A DNA stretch of 64,000 nucleotides from an uncultured Chloroflexota bacterium (GTDB lineage: Bacteria > Chloroflexota > UBA4733), in NCBI GenBank assembly GCA_937967325.1, contig CALBSQ010000361.1, forward strand, positions 1-64,000. The letters run 5' to 3'. This document shows, one piece after another, positions 43,314 through 53,320 of this stretch. The notes under the pieces are model-generated. The model was not told the DNA's origin, ran no database searches, and saw only the letters and a program-made list of their open reading frames with translations. The position numbers and the translations under genes are program-made. The stretch's first letter is position 1, and each line of letters begins with the position of its first letter.

Positions 43314-43342
43314 TTGACGGGCGAAGGTGCAGGTGCTACGGT
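43314..43342 (+). promoter_or_regulatory. Candidate promoter for the efflux operon
   Basis: TTGACG (43314-43319) and TACGGT (43337-43342) are spaced by 17 bp, about 90 bp before the adaptor start. The -35 is good and the -10 weak, so confidence is limited. Confidence 0.4.
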
Positions 43343-43432
43343 AGGGATGCGACACCCATGGCGTACGCGGGCGTTACTTGGCTCGTGCTGTATCCCAGCT
43401 TCCAGAAAGCGAGCTCTTCCTAGGAGGTGCGT

Positions 43433-45520
43433 GTGTTTCCTCAGAGTCTCAGACGGAGCGCGCTGGTGGCAGCGACCGCGTTGCTCCTCGCCGGCTGTGC
43501 CAACCCAATCGTGGCCAGCGTCGAGCCGACGCCAACCGCTGTCCCGACCCCGGTACCGCCACCCAAGCCGACGTTCGAAGTGACCAAGGGTTCGATCACC
43601 GACATCATCCAGGCCACCGGTCGAGTGGTCGCGGTTGAGCAGCAAGATCTGTATTTCCGCCAGCCCGGAAATCTGGACAACATCTTCGTCCACCTTCAGG
43701 ACAAGGTAAAGAAGGGTCAAGTGCTGGCCGCGCTCGATACGTCGACGCTCAATAAGCAGATTGCGCAGCAGCAGGCCGCCGTCGATGCCGCCAAGCTTGA
43801 TCTGCAGAAGGCCCAGGCCACCACCACCAACACCAACGTCGGCATCGATCAGGACATCAAGTCCGCCGATGCCGGCGTGCAGAGCGCTCAGGCCGGCTAC
43901 GACAGCGCTCAGGCCAAGCTCGCGTCGTTGACCAGCCCGAATGCCAGCGATGTCGCCAAGGCGCAGGCGGTCGTGACCACCGCCAAGTCGGCGCTCGCCA
44001 GCGCCCAGATTAAGTTGCAGACGCTGAGGGCCGGCGCGGCGCCCGCGGACGCCGCCAAGGCGCAGGCGGCGGTGGTCACGGCGCAATCGAACTTGAACGT
44101 CGTCAAGCAGAAGCTGGCGGACTTGCAGGCCGGTCCACAGCCGGCCGACGTGGCGCTCGCAACAGCGAAACTCCAGTCGGCGCAAGACGCCTTAAATGCG
44201 GCCAAGGCTGCCTATCTGGCCTTCCAAAGCGGGCCGACCCCGGCAGACCAACAGAAGGCCCAGCTCGCTGTGACCCAGGCGAAGAACAGCCTGTACTCCG
44301 CCCAGGTCAGTCGTGACGCCGCTTGCAGTCAGGTGGCGCAGGGGATTGGACAAGCCGGGTGCAACGCCGCCAACGCCCAAGTGAACTCGGCGCAGAGCGC
44401 CCTCGACGCGGCGCAGCAGACGCTGGCGCAGCTCGGCTCGGTGTTGCCTACCGACAAGATGAAGGCCGAAGCGGCCTACGCGCAGGCGCAGTCCGAATAT
44501 TCCGCCGCCCAGGCGGCCTACCAGCAGGCCACGCAGGCGGTCAAGCCCTCGGACCTTGCTCAAGCCAAGGAGGCGGTCACCCAGGCGCAAGCAGCCCTGC
44601 AGTCGGCCCAGGCTGCGCAGGCGGCACTGGCGCCGACGTCCGCTCAGCTTGCCCAGGCACAACAAGATGTGGTCAGCGCCCAGGCCGGCGTCGATGCCGC
44701 GACTGCCGCCTTCAGCGCTGTCGTGAATCCTTCACCACAGGCCATCCAGCAGCAGCAGGACGCGGTGAAGCAGGCGGCATCGGCAGTCACTCAGGCCCAG
44801 GCTTCGGCGCAGAAAGTGCGCGACATCGCCAGCCAGGGCAACACCAACGCCATCGACCTTGCCATCTATCAGAAGAAGGTCGACGAAGCGCAACTGGCGC
44901 TCGATTCGCTGAACGACCAGCTTACCCAGATGCAGATCGTGGCCCCCTTCGACGGAATCGTCATCGCCTCCAACGGGCAGGCTGGTGACAAGGAAACCGC
45001 CTACACCGCCGTGGTCACCATCGCCAATCCCACGACGCTCCAGATCGCCGTGAGCGTTCCGCAGGACCAACTGCCCAAGGTGGCGATCGCCCAACCGGCC
45101 AACATCGTGATGGATGCCTTCCCCGGCAAGAACATCGCCGGCAAGGTGACGCAGCTCCCCAGTGTAGTTCTCGGTTCGAGTAGCCAGAACGCCAACGGCC
45201 CCGGCGCTCAGGCGACGCAGCAACAGCAGGCGAAGGGTACGGTCGTCGACACCTCGCCCAAGATCACGCCGGTGTGGCCGGGCCCCGGCGCGGAGCTGGG
45301 GCAGCTCGCGCGCGTGACGATCACCGTCCAGAAGAAGGACAACGTGTTGATGATCCCGACGAGCACGGTCAACCGTATCAACAACCGTACCTTCGTCTTG
45401 CTGGACAACCAGGGCCGGCAGCAGCCGGTCGACATCCAGATCGGCATCCAGACCGATCAGGAGACCGAGGTGCTCTCGGGGCTGACAGCCGGCCAGAAGG
45501 TATACAGCCGGGGCTTCTAG
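43433..45520 (+). CDS. Lipidated HlyD/MacA-type efflux adaptor with a very long coiled coil
   Basis: 695 residues. AGGAGG at 43422-43427 overlaps a GTG at 43427 and sits five bases before the GTG at 43433, so the latter is used. The signal peptide ends in lipobox LLAGC. A biotinyl-lipoyl half-motif (GSITDIIQATGRVVAVEQQD) is followed by about 370 residues of Ala/Gln-rich helix, the adaptor hairpin, then the second half (MQIVAPFDGIVIASNGQAGD) and beta-barrel domains ending VYSRGF. The hairpin is far longer than in MacA. It should link the MacB-like permease to the cell exterior. In a single-membrane cell its reach would span the wall. Confidence 0.9.
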   Translation: MFPQSLRRSALVAATALLLAGCANPIVASVEPTPTAVPTPVPPPKPTFEVTKGSITDIIQATGRVVAVEQQDLYFRQPGNLDNIFVHLQDKVKKGQVLAALDTSTLNKQIAQQQAAVDAAKLDLQKAQATTTNTNVGIDQDIKSADAGVQSAQAGYDSAQAKLASLTSPNASDVAKAQAVVTTAKSALASAQIKLQTLRAGAAPADAAKAQAAVVTAQSNLNVVKQKLADLQAGPQPADVALATAKLQSAQDALNAAKAAYLAFQSGPTPADQQKAQLAVTQAKNSLYSAQVSRDAACSQVAQGIGQAGCNAANAQVNSAQSALDAAQQTLAQLGSVLPTDKMKAEAAYAQAQSEYSAAQAAYQQATQAVKPSDLAQAKEAVTQAQAALQSAQAAQAALAPTSAQLAQAQQDVVSAQAGVDAATAAFSAVVNPSPQAIQQQQDAVKQAASAVTQAQASAQKVRDIASQGNTNAIDLAIYQKKVDEAQLALDSLNDQLTQMQIVAPFDGIVIASNGQAGDKETAYTAVVTIANPTTLQIAVSVPQDQLPKVAIAQPANIVMDAFPGKNIAGKVTQLPSVVLGSSSQNANGPGAQATQQQQAKGTVVDTSPKITPVWPGPGAELGQLARVTITVQKKDNVLMIPTSTVNRINNRTFVLLDNQGRQQPVDIQIGIQTDQETEVLSGLTAGQKVYSRGF

Positions 45521-45608
45521 CGATCCCTCCCTCGGGAGCAGGAGCGCTATCGATCACGGGTGGCGCAGGCCATCGCCCGGTGTGGCGGACAGAACTGAGG
45601 AGGCGCAG

Positions 45609-48578
45609 TTGGGACTTCGCGGAGCGGCCCCGGCCGTACGGCCGGGCTCGTTTGTCCAGGGTGGCGCGCGCGTGGCAGGTCGGGGCGTCGAGTTGTTGCT
45701 CGGCGGCCTCGGCGGCAACGCCTTTGCCATCTTGTCGATGGTCTACCGCCGGGCACGGGCCAACTCCCGACTCCTTGCGGCCACCACGCTCGGCCTGGTC
45801 ATTACCGTGACACTGGTGTGCTCCGTGCCCTTGTACTCGGACGGCGTTTCCGAAAAGCTGCTGCACCAGCGCCTGCTCACCCAGACCGACAAGGCGCAAC
45901 CGCCGGCCAGCCTGCTCTTCCACTGGACGTACAATCCGGGCACGACACCCGCCGCTCAGACCAGCACCAGCGGAGCCGCGGCGCCGGACTACACCGCGGT
46001 CAACCCGCTGTTGACGCCCGAACAGTACAATCGCGTCAACGGCTATCTCGTCAACAACACGCCCAATCAGACCAGCCTGCCTTTGCAGCAGATGGTTCGC
46101 TACGGGGCCACCGACAAGCTCCCCGTCTATAGCCTCGGCAGCAAGTCCTTCGCCGGCCAGCAGTTCAAAGACTATCTGGCCGTCGGCTTCCTGACCGATC
46201 TGCAACAGCACATCGTCATCACCCAGGGTAAGTTCCCCGACGCGGTCTTCGACGCCGACCATAATATCGAGGTGATCGCCACCGATGCCGGCGCTCAGAA
46301 GCTGCTCATCAACGTCGGCGATGTCGTCACCTTCGCCAACCGAGACACCTACAAGGCACAGCCGATCTCGGTAAAGATTGTGGGCACCTGGAAGCCCAAA
46401 GATCCCAACGAGCAGTACTGGTTCTACCGGCCCGACACGTTCGACGACTACTTCTTGATCCCGGAGACCAGCTATTTCAACGGCGTCCTCAAGGTGAATC
46501 CCCAGGCACCCTATGAGTACTACTGGTTTTTCATCTTCGACCAGAAGGACATCCACTCGACCAACGTGCAGAATGTGATCGACGGCACGTCGCAGCTGAC
46601 GACCACGGCATCCTCGCTATTACCCGGCGCCACGCTCGACATCTCACCGACCAAGGTGCTCGAGCAGTTCGAAAGCGACTCCTATTTCCTGAAGATCCTC
46701 TTATTCGCGCTGTCGGCCCCGACGCTGGCGATCGTGCTCTACTACATCTTGCTGGCTTCGACGATGCTGATCGATAAACAGCGCAACGAGATCGCCGTGC
46801 TCAAGAGCCGCGGCGCCAGCAACTTGCAGATCCTGGGTGTGTACGTGGTGGAAGGCGGTTTCATCAGCGCCGTGGCGCTGATCGTCGGCCCGCTCCTCGC
46901 GGCGCTGGTGGCCCAGTTCATCGGATTCACCTATACTTTCCTGTTCTTCGTCAACCGCGGCTTGCTCCCGGTGCGGATTTCGCCCGACACCTACCGCTAC
47001 GCCATCGCGGCGCTCGCGCTCGCGTTGCTGGCCATCCTGTTGCCGGCGGCGGGAGCGGCCCGGCACACCATCATCAGCTACAAGGCAGAGGTGGCGCGTG
47101 CCAACAAGCCGCCATTCTGGCAGAAGTACTTCCTCGACTTTGCTTTTGTCGCGGTGGCCATCTACGGCTACAAGCTGCTGAAGGACAACGGCTCGCTGAT
47201 CGCCATCGACCAGAACGGCAACGCCATCCAGAACCCGCTGCTGCTGCTGGTGCCGGCCGTGTTCATGTTCGCCCTCGCCCTGGTCGCCATGCGGGTCTTC
47301 CCCCTGGTGACCGAGCTGCTGTCATGGATCGGCAACCGCTTCTTCCCGCTGTCGGTGCTGCTGGGCCTGCGCCATATCAGTCGCTCGCCGAGTCAGTACG
47401 TGCGCCTGGTCTTGCTGGTGACGCTCACGATGGCCCTCGGCGTGTTCAGCGCCTCAATGGCGCAGACGCTCGACCAGAACATCACGGACCACGTCATGTA
47501 CCAGAACGGCGCCGACATCTCCTTCCTCGAGCGTGGTGATTTCGACCAGGATCACCAGATCTGGACCATGGAGCCGATCCAGCGCTACCAGGGGCTGCCG
47601 GGGGTGATCGGCGCCACGCGCGTGATGCGCCTGGACAAAGCCTCGGTCGTCACCAGCTCCGGGCGATCGGGCGGCCAGGCGTCGCTGCTCGGTATCGACG
47701 CCTACAGCTACGGGAGCTATGCCTGGTATCGACCGGATCTCAACGCGCCGGCATCGGAGCAGGCATGGCTCGGGGCGTTGAAATCGGAGGACGACGGCGT
47801 CCTGGCCAGCAGCTCCTACCTGTCCAGGAACCGGTTGAAAGTCGGCGACAGTATCTTGCTCAAAGTTGGCGACACCGTCAGCTACACCGTTCCGCTCGTC
47901 CTGCGCGGCAGCATCAATACCTTCCCGACGCTATACCCCGCCGACGGCGATTTCTTCGTCGCGAACCTCGATTACATCCTGGGTATCACGGGCCAGCAAC
48001 CCTGGACGGTGCTGCTGCGCTTGAACCCGACCCAGTCGACCAAGCAGGTGCGCGACGAGCTCGCCAATTTGCCGGAGAATCCCATCTATCAGACGGACGA
48101 CAGCCTGTCCGCCATCTTCCAGGAGCGCAGCTTGCCGCAATCGACCGGGCTATTCGGCAGCCTGACCGTGGGTTTCCTGGTGGCGACGTTGCTCACGGTG
48201 ATGGGCTTCCTCCTCTACTCCTTCCTCAGCTACCAGCAACGACTGCAACAACTGGGCATCATGCGCGCGATCGGCCTCTCCGTGTGGGGCCTGGTGGCGC
48301 TGCTGGGCTTCGAGCAGATCTTCCTGATCGTGCTGGGGGTGGCGCTTGGGACAACGCTCGGTCGCTACGCCAGCTCGTTGTTCATCCCCTTCATGCACAT
48401 CGATCTGGACGCCCACGCCAACGTTCCGCCCTTCCTGGTCCACACGCCTTGGGACCAGATCTTCAAGCTCTACCTCGTGCTCGGCATCATGCTGGCGCTG
48501 GCGCTGCCGGTGATGGTGCTGATGCTGAGCCGCATGAAGATCCACGAAGCCACCAAACTGGGTGAGGAGCAGGGCTAA
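45609..48578 (+). CDS. MacB/FtsX-type ABC transporter permease
   Basis: 989 residues if translation starts at the TTG at 45609, which has GAGGAG six bases upstream; a GTG at 45582 has no such site. The first helix (LLAATTLGLVITVTLVCSVP) leads into a large extracytoplasmic domain, then FtsX-like helices around residues 365-480 (LFALSAPTLAIVLYYILLAS, ISAVALIVGPLLAALVAQFI). A second FtsX unit with another outer domain follows, ending in GFLVATLLTVMGFLLYSFLS and IFLIVLGVALG. The duplicated layout fits the MacB/LolCE mechanotransmission class, which moves substrates outside the membrane. The stop overlaps the next ATG by one base. Confidence 0.9.
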   Translation: MGLRGAAPAVRPGSFVQGGARVAGRGVELLLGGLGGNAFAILSMVYRRARANSRLLAATTLGLVITVTLVCSVPLYSDGVSEKLLHQRLLTQTDKAQPPASLLFHWTYNPGTTPAAQTSTSGAAAPDYTAVNPLLTPEQYNRVNGYLVNNTPNQTSLPLQQMVRYGATDKLPVYSLGSKSFAGQQFKDYLAVGFLTDLQQHIVITQGKFPDAVFDADHNIEVIATDAGAQKLLINVGDVVTFANRDTYKAQPISVKIVGTWKPKDPNEQYWFYRPDTFDDYFLIPETSYFNGVLKVNPQAPYEYYWFFIFDQKDIHSTNVQNVIDGTSQLTTTASSLLPGATLDISPTKVLEQFESDSYFLKILLFALSAPTLAIVLYYILLASTMLIDKQRNEIAVLKSRGASNLQILGVYVVEGGFISAVALIVGPLLAALVAQFIGFTYTFLFFVNRGLLPVRISPDTYRYAIAALALALLAILLPAAGAARHTIISYKAEVARANKPPFWQKYFLDFAFVAVAIYGYKLLKDNGSLIAIDQNGNAIQNPLLLLVPAVFMFALALVAMRVFPLVTELLSWIGNRFFPLSVLLGLRHISRSPSQYVRLVLLVTLTMALGVFSASMAQTLDQNITDHVMYQNGADISFLERGDFDQDHQIWTMEPIQRYQGLPGVIGATRVMRLDKASVVTSSGRSGGQASLLGIDAYSYGSYAWYRPDLNAPASEQAWLGALKSEDDGVLASSSYLSRNRLKVGDSILLKVGDTVSYTVPLVLRGSINTFPTLYPADGDFFVANLDYILGITGQQPWTVLLRLNPTQSTKQVRDELANLPENPIYQTDDSLSAIFQERSLPQSTGLFGSLTVGFLVATLLTVMGFLLYSFLSYQQRLQQLGIMRAIGLSVWGLVALLGFEQIFLIVLGVALGTTLGRYASSLFIPFMHIDLDAHANVPPFLVHTPWDQIFKLYLVLGIMLALALPVMVLMLSRMKIHEATKLGEEQG

Positions 48579-49500
48579 TGCAATTCCACGCGCCCAGCTC
48601 GGAGCCGCTGGTCGTCTGCGAGAATCTGGTCAAGATCTTCAAGGTCCAGGATCTCGAGGCGGTCGCGCTGCAAGGGCTGGACATCACCGTGCAGCGGAGC
48701 GAGCTGATGGCCATCGTCGGCAACTCCGGCTCCGGCAAGTCCACGCTGATGAACGTGCTCGGCGGACTGGATCGGCCGTCCGCCGGCGCCGTCACCGTCG
48801 CCGGCTACAACTTGCTCAAGATGTCGGAGCGAGCACTCGTCAAGTACAAGCGGGAAGTGGTCGGCTTCGTCTGGCAGCAGACATCCCGCAACCTGATCCC
48901 GTATCTCACGGCGCTCCAGAACGTCGAGGTGCCGATGGTGATCCAGGGCGCCTCACCGCGGCGGCGGCGCGCCTGGGCGAAGGAGCTGCTCGAGGCGGTT
49001 GGTCTGGCCGACCGGATGGATCATATACCCATCCACATGTCAGGTGGTCAGCAGCAGCGCGTCGCCATCGCCGTCGCCCTGGCCAACAATCCGCCGTTGC
49101 TCCTGGCGGACGAGCCGACCGGATCGGTCGACACAGCCACGTCGAACACCATCTTCGAGATCTTCCGACGCCTGGTGCAGAACTACGGGACGACGGTGAT
49201 GATCGTGACCCACGACCGCACGGTCACCTCTCGCGTCGACCGCGTGGTGGCAATTCGCGACGGGAAGACCAGCACGGAGAGTCTGCGCCGTGCCGACATC
49301 AACCTGGACGACCCGCTGGACTTCGGCCAGACGCACGAGGAGTTCGTCGTGCTGGATGGCGCCGGGCGGCTGCAACTGCCGCGCGACCTGATGGAGAAGC
49401 TGGACATCAAGAAGAAGGTCCAGGTCGAGCTGATCGACGGACATATCGAGATCCGGCCCGCCGCCGAGCTCCAGCAGACCGGAAAGGACAGGACCCAGGC

Positions 49501-49504
<4 letters not shown>
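48578..49504 (+). CDS. ABC transporter ATPase (MacB/LolD type) with C-terminal AbrB-like domain
   Basis: 308 residues. The ATPase domain is complete: Walker A GNSGSGKST (48-56), signature MSGGQQQR (154-161), Walker B LLLADEP (174-180) and H-loop His212. Beyond residue 250 there is an added segment, EEFVVLDGAGRLQLPRDLME through VQVELIDGHIEIRPA (about 254-295). This matches the swapped-hairpin AbrB/SpoVT pattern (xxGRxxLPxxxxxxLxIxxxxxVE...xGxIxIRP). AbrB domains dimerise, and many bind DNA. Here the extension may stabilise the ATPase dimer or report transport state to a regulator. The gene overlaps both neighbours and is part of the efflux operon. Confidence 0.9.
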
Positions 49505-50280
<776 letters not shown>

Positions 50281-50367
50281 CAGCCGGGGGTGAGGGCCCT
50301 CCAGCACCCACGTCACCGAAGGCAGCCATGTGCTAGGGTTACATGACCAGCGAACTGGAGGCTGTCG

Positions 50368-51564
50368 ATGCAGATCGCGATCATCGCCGACGACCTCACC
50401 GGGGCGACGGACGCGGCGGCCGTCTTCTGCGGACCGGGGCGCCAAGTGGAGGTGGGGCTCACGCTCGACGCCGGGCTGGCATCCGATGTCGCTGTGATCG
50501 ACGCGGCGTCGCGCGAGCTTCCCGCCGAGGACGCCGCCCAGAGGGTTACCTTCGCGATCGGCGAGCTGAAGGCCCAGCGGCCGATCTGGTGGTACAAGAA
50601 GGTCGACTCGACGCTGCGTGGTCACGTCGACGCCGAGTTGGCAGCCTTCACCGCCGCCGTTGACCCCGACCTGACCATATTCGCCCCCGCCTATCCGGCC
50701 CAGAAGCGGATCACGGTGAACGGCGTGCAGCGCTACGCCGAGCAGTTGGCGCCGGTCGACGGGGCACGCAGTGACTTGCGCGGGCTGCTGTCCTCACTGT
50801 CGTTACCGGAGACCCTGATCACCTTATCGGAGCTTCATGGCGGCGTTGGCCTCCTGAGCCGGCTTCTGGCGGGGCTGCCATCCCAGGCGCTGTGTATCTG
50901 CGACGCGGTGGATGATCGGGATCTGGATACCCTTGTCTCGGCGGCGCTCGATTGCGAACGTCGCGTCGCTTGGTCCGGATCGGCTGGGCTGGCCGCGGCG
51001 CTGGCACGCCATGCCTATGGTCCTCCATTCTTAGAGGCCCCGCCGTTCATCGATACCGGACAGGTCGTCGTCGTCGTCGGCACGCTGCAAGCTGCCTCGC
51101 GGGCGCAGTTAGCAGCATTGGAACGAGAGGCCAGTTTGTCGGTCGTCAGGCTGGAGGTCCATCCCGAGGAGGCAATCCATCCGGAGACGCTGGCCCTGGC
51201 GGCATCGACGGCACGCAACCTGTTAGGATCGGGAGGCAGTATCGCGATCGCTACGGCAGAGTCGCCGTTGATTCCGTCGAGTCAACGGCTCGCCTCGCTG
51301 TTGGGAGGATTCGTGGCGAACCTGGTGCGGGAGTTCGGTATCCAGCGCCTCGCCCTCACCGGCGGCGAGATTGCTCGCGCGGTGTGCCAGGAGCTCGGCG
51401 TGACCAGGTTGTACCTGCTGGGCCAGGTCGCGGAGGGCATGCCGGCCAGCGTGACGCTGAACGGCGTGCGCGAGATCGACCTGGTCACGAAGGCCGGCGG
51501 CTTCGGCGATGTCGACGCCCTGACGCTGGCCTATCAGTATCTGCTCTCAGAAGAAGACGCCTGA
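50368..51564 (+). CDS. Four-carbon acid sugar kinase family protein (OtnK/DtnK type)
   Basis: 398 residues with GGAGG upstream of the ATG. The N-terminal domain has the signature IAIIADDLTGATDAAAVF and WWYKKVDSTLRGHV, both diagnostic of the former DUF1537 kinases. The C-terminal domain has the nucleotide-binding LALTGGEIARAVCQELGV and DLVTKAGGFGDVDAL. Members phosphorylate D-threonate, D-erythronate or related acids at O4. The stop overlaps the start of a PdxA2-like gene (TGATG), the standard pairing for D-threonate or erythronate breakdown to dihydroxyacetone phosphate and CO2. The exact isomer cannot be told. Confidence 0.9.
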   Translation: MQIAIIADDLTGATDAAAVFCGPGRQVEVGLTLDAGLASDVAVIDAASRELPAEDAAQRVTFAIGELKAQRPIWWYKKVDSTLRGHVDAELAAFTAAVDPDLTIFAPAYPAQKRITVNGVQRYAEQLAPVDGARSDLRGLLSSLSLPETLITLSELHGGVGLLSRLLAGLPSQALCICDAVDDRDLDTLVSAALDCERRVAWSGSAGLAAALARHAYGPPFLEAPPFIDTGQVVVVVGTLQAASRAQLAALEREASLSVVRLEVHPEEAIHPETLALAASTARNLLGSGGSIAIATAESPLIPSSQRLASLLGGFVANLVREFGIQRLALTGGEIARAVCQELGVTRLYLLGQVAEGMPASVTLNGVREIDLVTKAGGFGDVDALTLAYQYLLSEEDA

Positions 51565-52571
51565 TGGCCCCTCCGCGCGGGCTCCCCCGGCTCGCGCTCA
51601 CCATGGGCGACCCTGCCGGGGTCGGTCCCGAGGTAATCGCGCGTGCGCTCGAGGACGCCGCCGTCTTCCAGGAATGCCGTCCGGTCGTTATCGGCGACGC
51701 CCGTGCCATGGAGCAGGCCATCACCCAGGTCGGTGGCCGGCTCGCGGTACAGGTGGTCGCGGACGTAACGGACACGGGGCGGCAGGCAGGTGAGGTGGAC
51801 GTGCTGCAAGTCCCTGGCCTTTCACTCGGCCAGGTAGCGCCAGGACAACTCTCGGCGCAGGCCGGCCTGGCCGCCGTCACGTGGGTGCGGACGGGCGCCG
51901 AGCTGGCGCTGCGCGGCGAGCTGGACGGACTCGTCACGGGGCCAGTGAACAAGGAGGCCGTCACGCTGGCGGGCGTACCGTTCACTGGGCACACCGAGTT
52001 GCTGGCCGAGATGGCAACGAGCAGGGTCGCCATGTTGCTGGCCACCGAGCGCCTGCGCGTCGTCCACGTCTCCACCCACCTGTCGCTGCGTCAGGCTTGC
52101 GAGCGCGTGCGACGCGACCGCATCCTCGAGACCATCCGCATCGCGGACGAGGGCTGCCGGCGGCTGGGCATCGCCACGCCGCGCCTGGCCGTGGCTGGCC
52201 TGAACCCCCACGCCGGTGAGCACGGCTTGTTCGGCGACGAAGACGAGTCCGAGATCGCGCCGGCGGTGGCGGCGGCGCGCATCGCCGGCATCGACGCGTC
52301 CGGCCCCTGGCCGCCCGACACCGTGTTCCACGAGGCGGTAGAGGGCCGCTACGACTGTGTCGTCGCCATGTACCACGACCAGGGCCACATCGCCATCAAG
52401 ATGACCGATTTCTACGGCGGGGTCAACGTGACGCTGGGCCTGCCCTTCGTCCGCACCTCCGTCGACCACGGCACCGGCTTCGCCATCGCCGGTAAAGGCA
52501 TCGCCAACGCCAAGAGCATGCGGCTGGCTATCAGTATGGCAGCACGGATGGCACACGCTGCGGCGGGGTAG
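51564..52571 (+). CDS. pdxA2: 4-hydroxythreonate-4-phosphate dehydrogenase family protein (PdxA2)
   Basis: 335 residues. The family start LALTMGDPAGVGPEVIARAL is followed by VTGPVNKEAVTLAG, FTGHTELLAE, the NPHAGEHGLFGDEDESEI metal/substrate segment and YHDQGHIAIKM with the metal-binding His. PdxA2 enzymes oxidise and decarboxylate the 4-phosphate made by the adjacent kinase, giving dihydroxyacetone phosphate. The pairing with OtnK/DtnK, rather than with vitamin B6 genes, argues for catabolism rather than PdxA proper. Confidence 0.9.
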   Translation: MAPPRGLPRLALTMGDPAGVGPEVIARALEDAAVFQECRPVVIGDARAMEQAITQVGGRLAVQVVADVTDTGRQAGEVDVLQVPGLSLGQVAPGQLSAQAGLAAVTWVRTGAELALRGELDGLVTGPVNKEAVTLAGVPFTGHTELLAEMATSRVAMLLATERLRVVHVSTHLSLRQACERVRRDRILETIRIADEGCRRLGIATPRLAVAGLNPHAGEHGLFGDEDESEIAPAVAAARIAGIDASGPWPPDTVFHEAVEGRYDCVVAMYHDQGHIAIKMTDFYGGVNVTLGLPFVRTSVDHGTGFAIAGKGIANAKSMRLAISMAARMAHAAAG

Positions 52572-52661
52572 GCTCGCTCGTTGCTACGAGTACGCTCTCA
52601 TTCATTATCACGACCGGGAGAAGCGCCATTGGTCGGAGCACTCCAGCAATAACGCGCTCGC

Positions 52662-53249
52662 TTACTCCGCCGCCCCCTGCACAGCGGCCAGCTCGTCAAA
52701 AACGTCCTGCAACCGGATGCTGAATCCAGGGACGACATCGGCGCCGTCGAGGGGATCCTCCTTGGGCACGTAGGCGACGGCGCCCGCGTGATGGACGGCG
52801 GTGAGGCCGATGACCGGATCCACGTACCAGAGCAAGCGCACGCCTGCCCGCAGCCAGTCATGCACTTTCTGCTGAACCTCCGAGGCGGGATCTGAGGGAG
52901 AGAGGACTTCGATCACAAGATCGGGTGCGGTAGCCGTGGACGCGGTCGTAAGATCGGTGGGGATGCGCCCGCGGGCGTAGAATGCAACGTCCGGTCCCCG
53001 CGCGTCGTGCTGACTGTCCAAGACGCGTACCAAGGGATCGGCGCTCACCACTAGGCCGAGGCGGTGCTCCAGGACAAAGCCGCGGAGTATCCCAGCGAGC
53101 GTGGTGATGAAAAAGGCGTGCAGCAAATTGGTCACGTCCCACTCCACGATCCGCCCGCCAGCTAGCTCGCGCAGCTTGCCATCGTCGGGAAAATGCGCCA
53201 GGTCGTCAACCGTGTAGCGTTTGGTCTGTGGCAGTGCGGCAACCATCAT
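52662..53249 (-). CDS. Uma2-family (DUF820) restriction-endonuclease-fold protein
   Basis: 195 residues. The ATG at 53249 follows GGGAGGAG by five bases; the frame extends 13 codons upstream. It has RELAGGRIVEWDV, RGPDVAFYARGR with the PD, DLVIEVLSPSDPASEVQQKV with the E and K, and a C-terminal LRAGVRLLWYVDP. The core active-site residues are intact. It lies between the PdxA2 gene and the CRISPR effector operon but on its own promoter side; I see no reason to link it to either. Confidence 0.87.
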   Translation of the reverse strand: MMVAALPQTKRYTVDDLAHFPDDGKLRELAGGRIVEWDVTNLLHAFFITTLAGILRGFVLEHRLGLVVSADPLVRVLDSQHDARGPDVAFYARGRIPTDLTTASTATAPDLVIEVLSPSDPASEVQQKVHDWLRAGVRLLWYVDPVIGLTAVHHAGAVAYVPKEDPLDGADVVPGFSIRLQDVFDELAAVQGAAE

Positions 53250-53320
53250 TGCAGCTCCTCCCTGCTCAGAAAGCCACAAGTCATTCATGGAGTCTAACGG
53301 ACTCTCCTGCCCGTGTGCCT

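Noticed and set aside
45378..46556. 392-codon minus-strand frame
   Set aside because: It is antisense to the adaptor and permease genes, with no start site or recognisable domain.
50281..50367. Terminator between the efflux operon and the kinase gene
   Set aside because: GGGTG and CACCC can pair around AGGGCCCT, but the stem is imperfect and no T-run follows.
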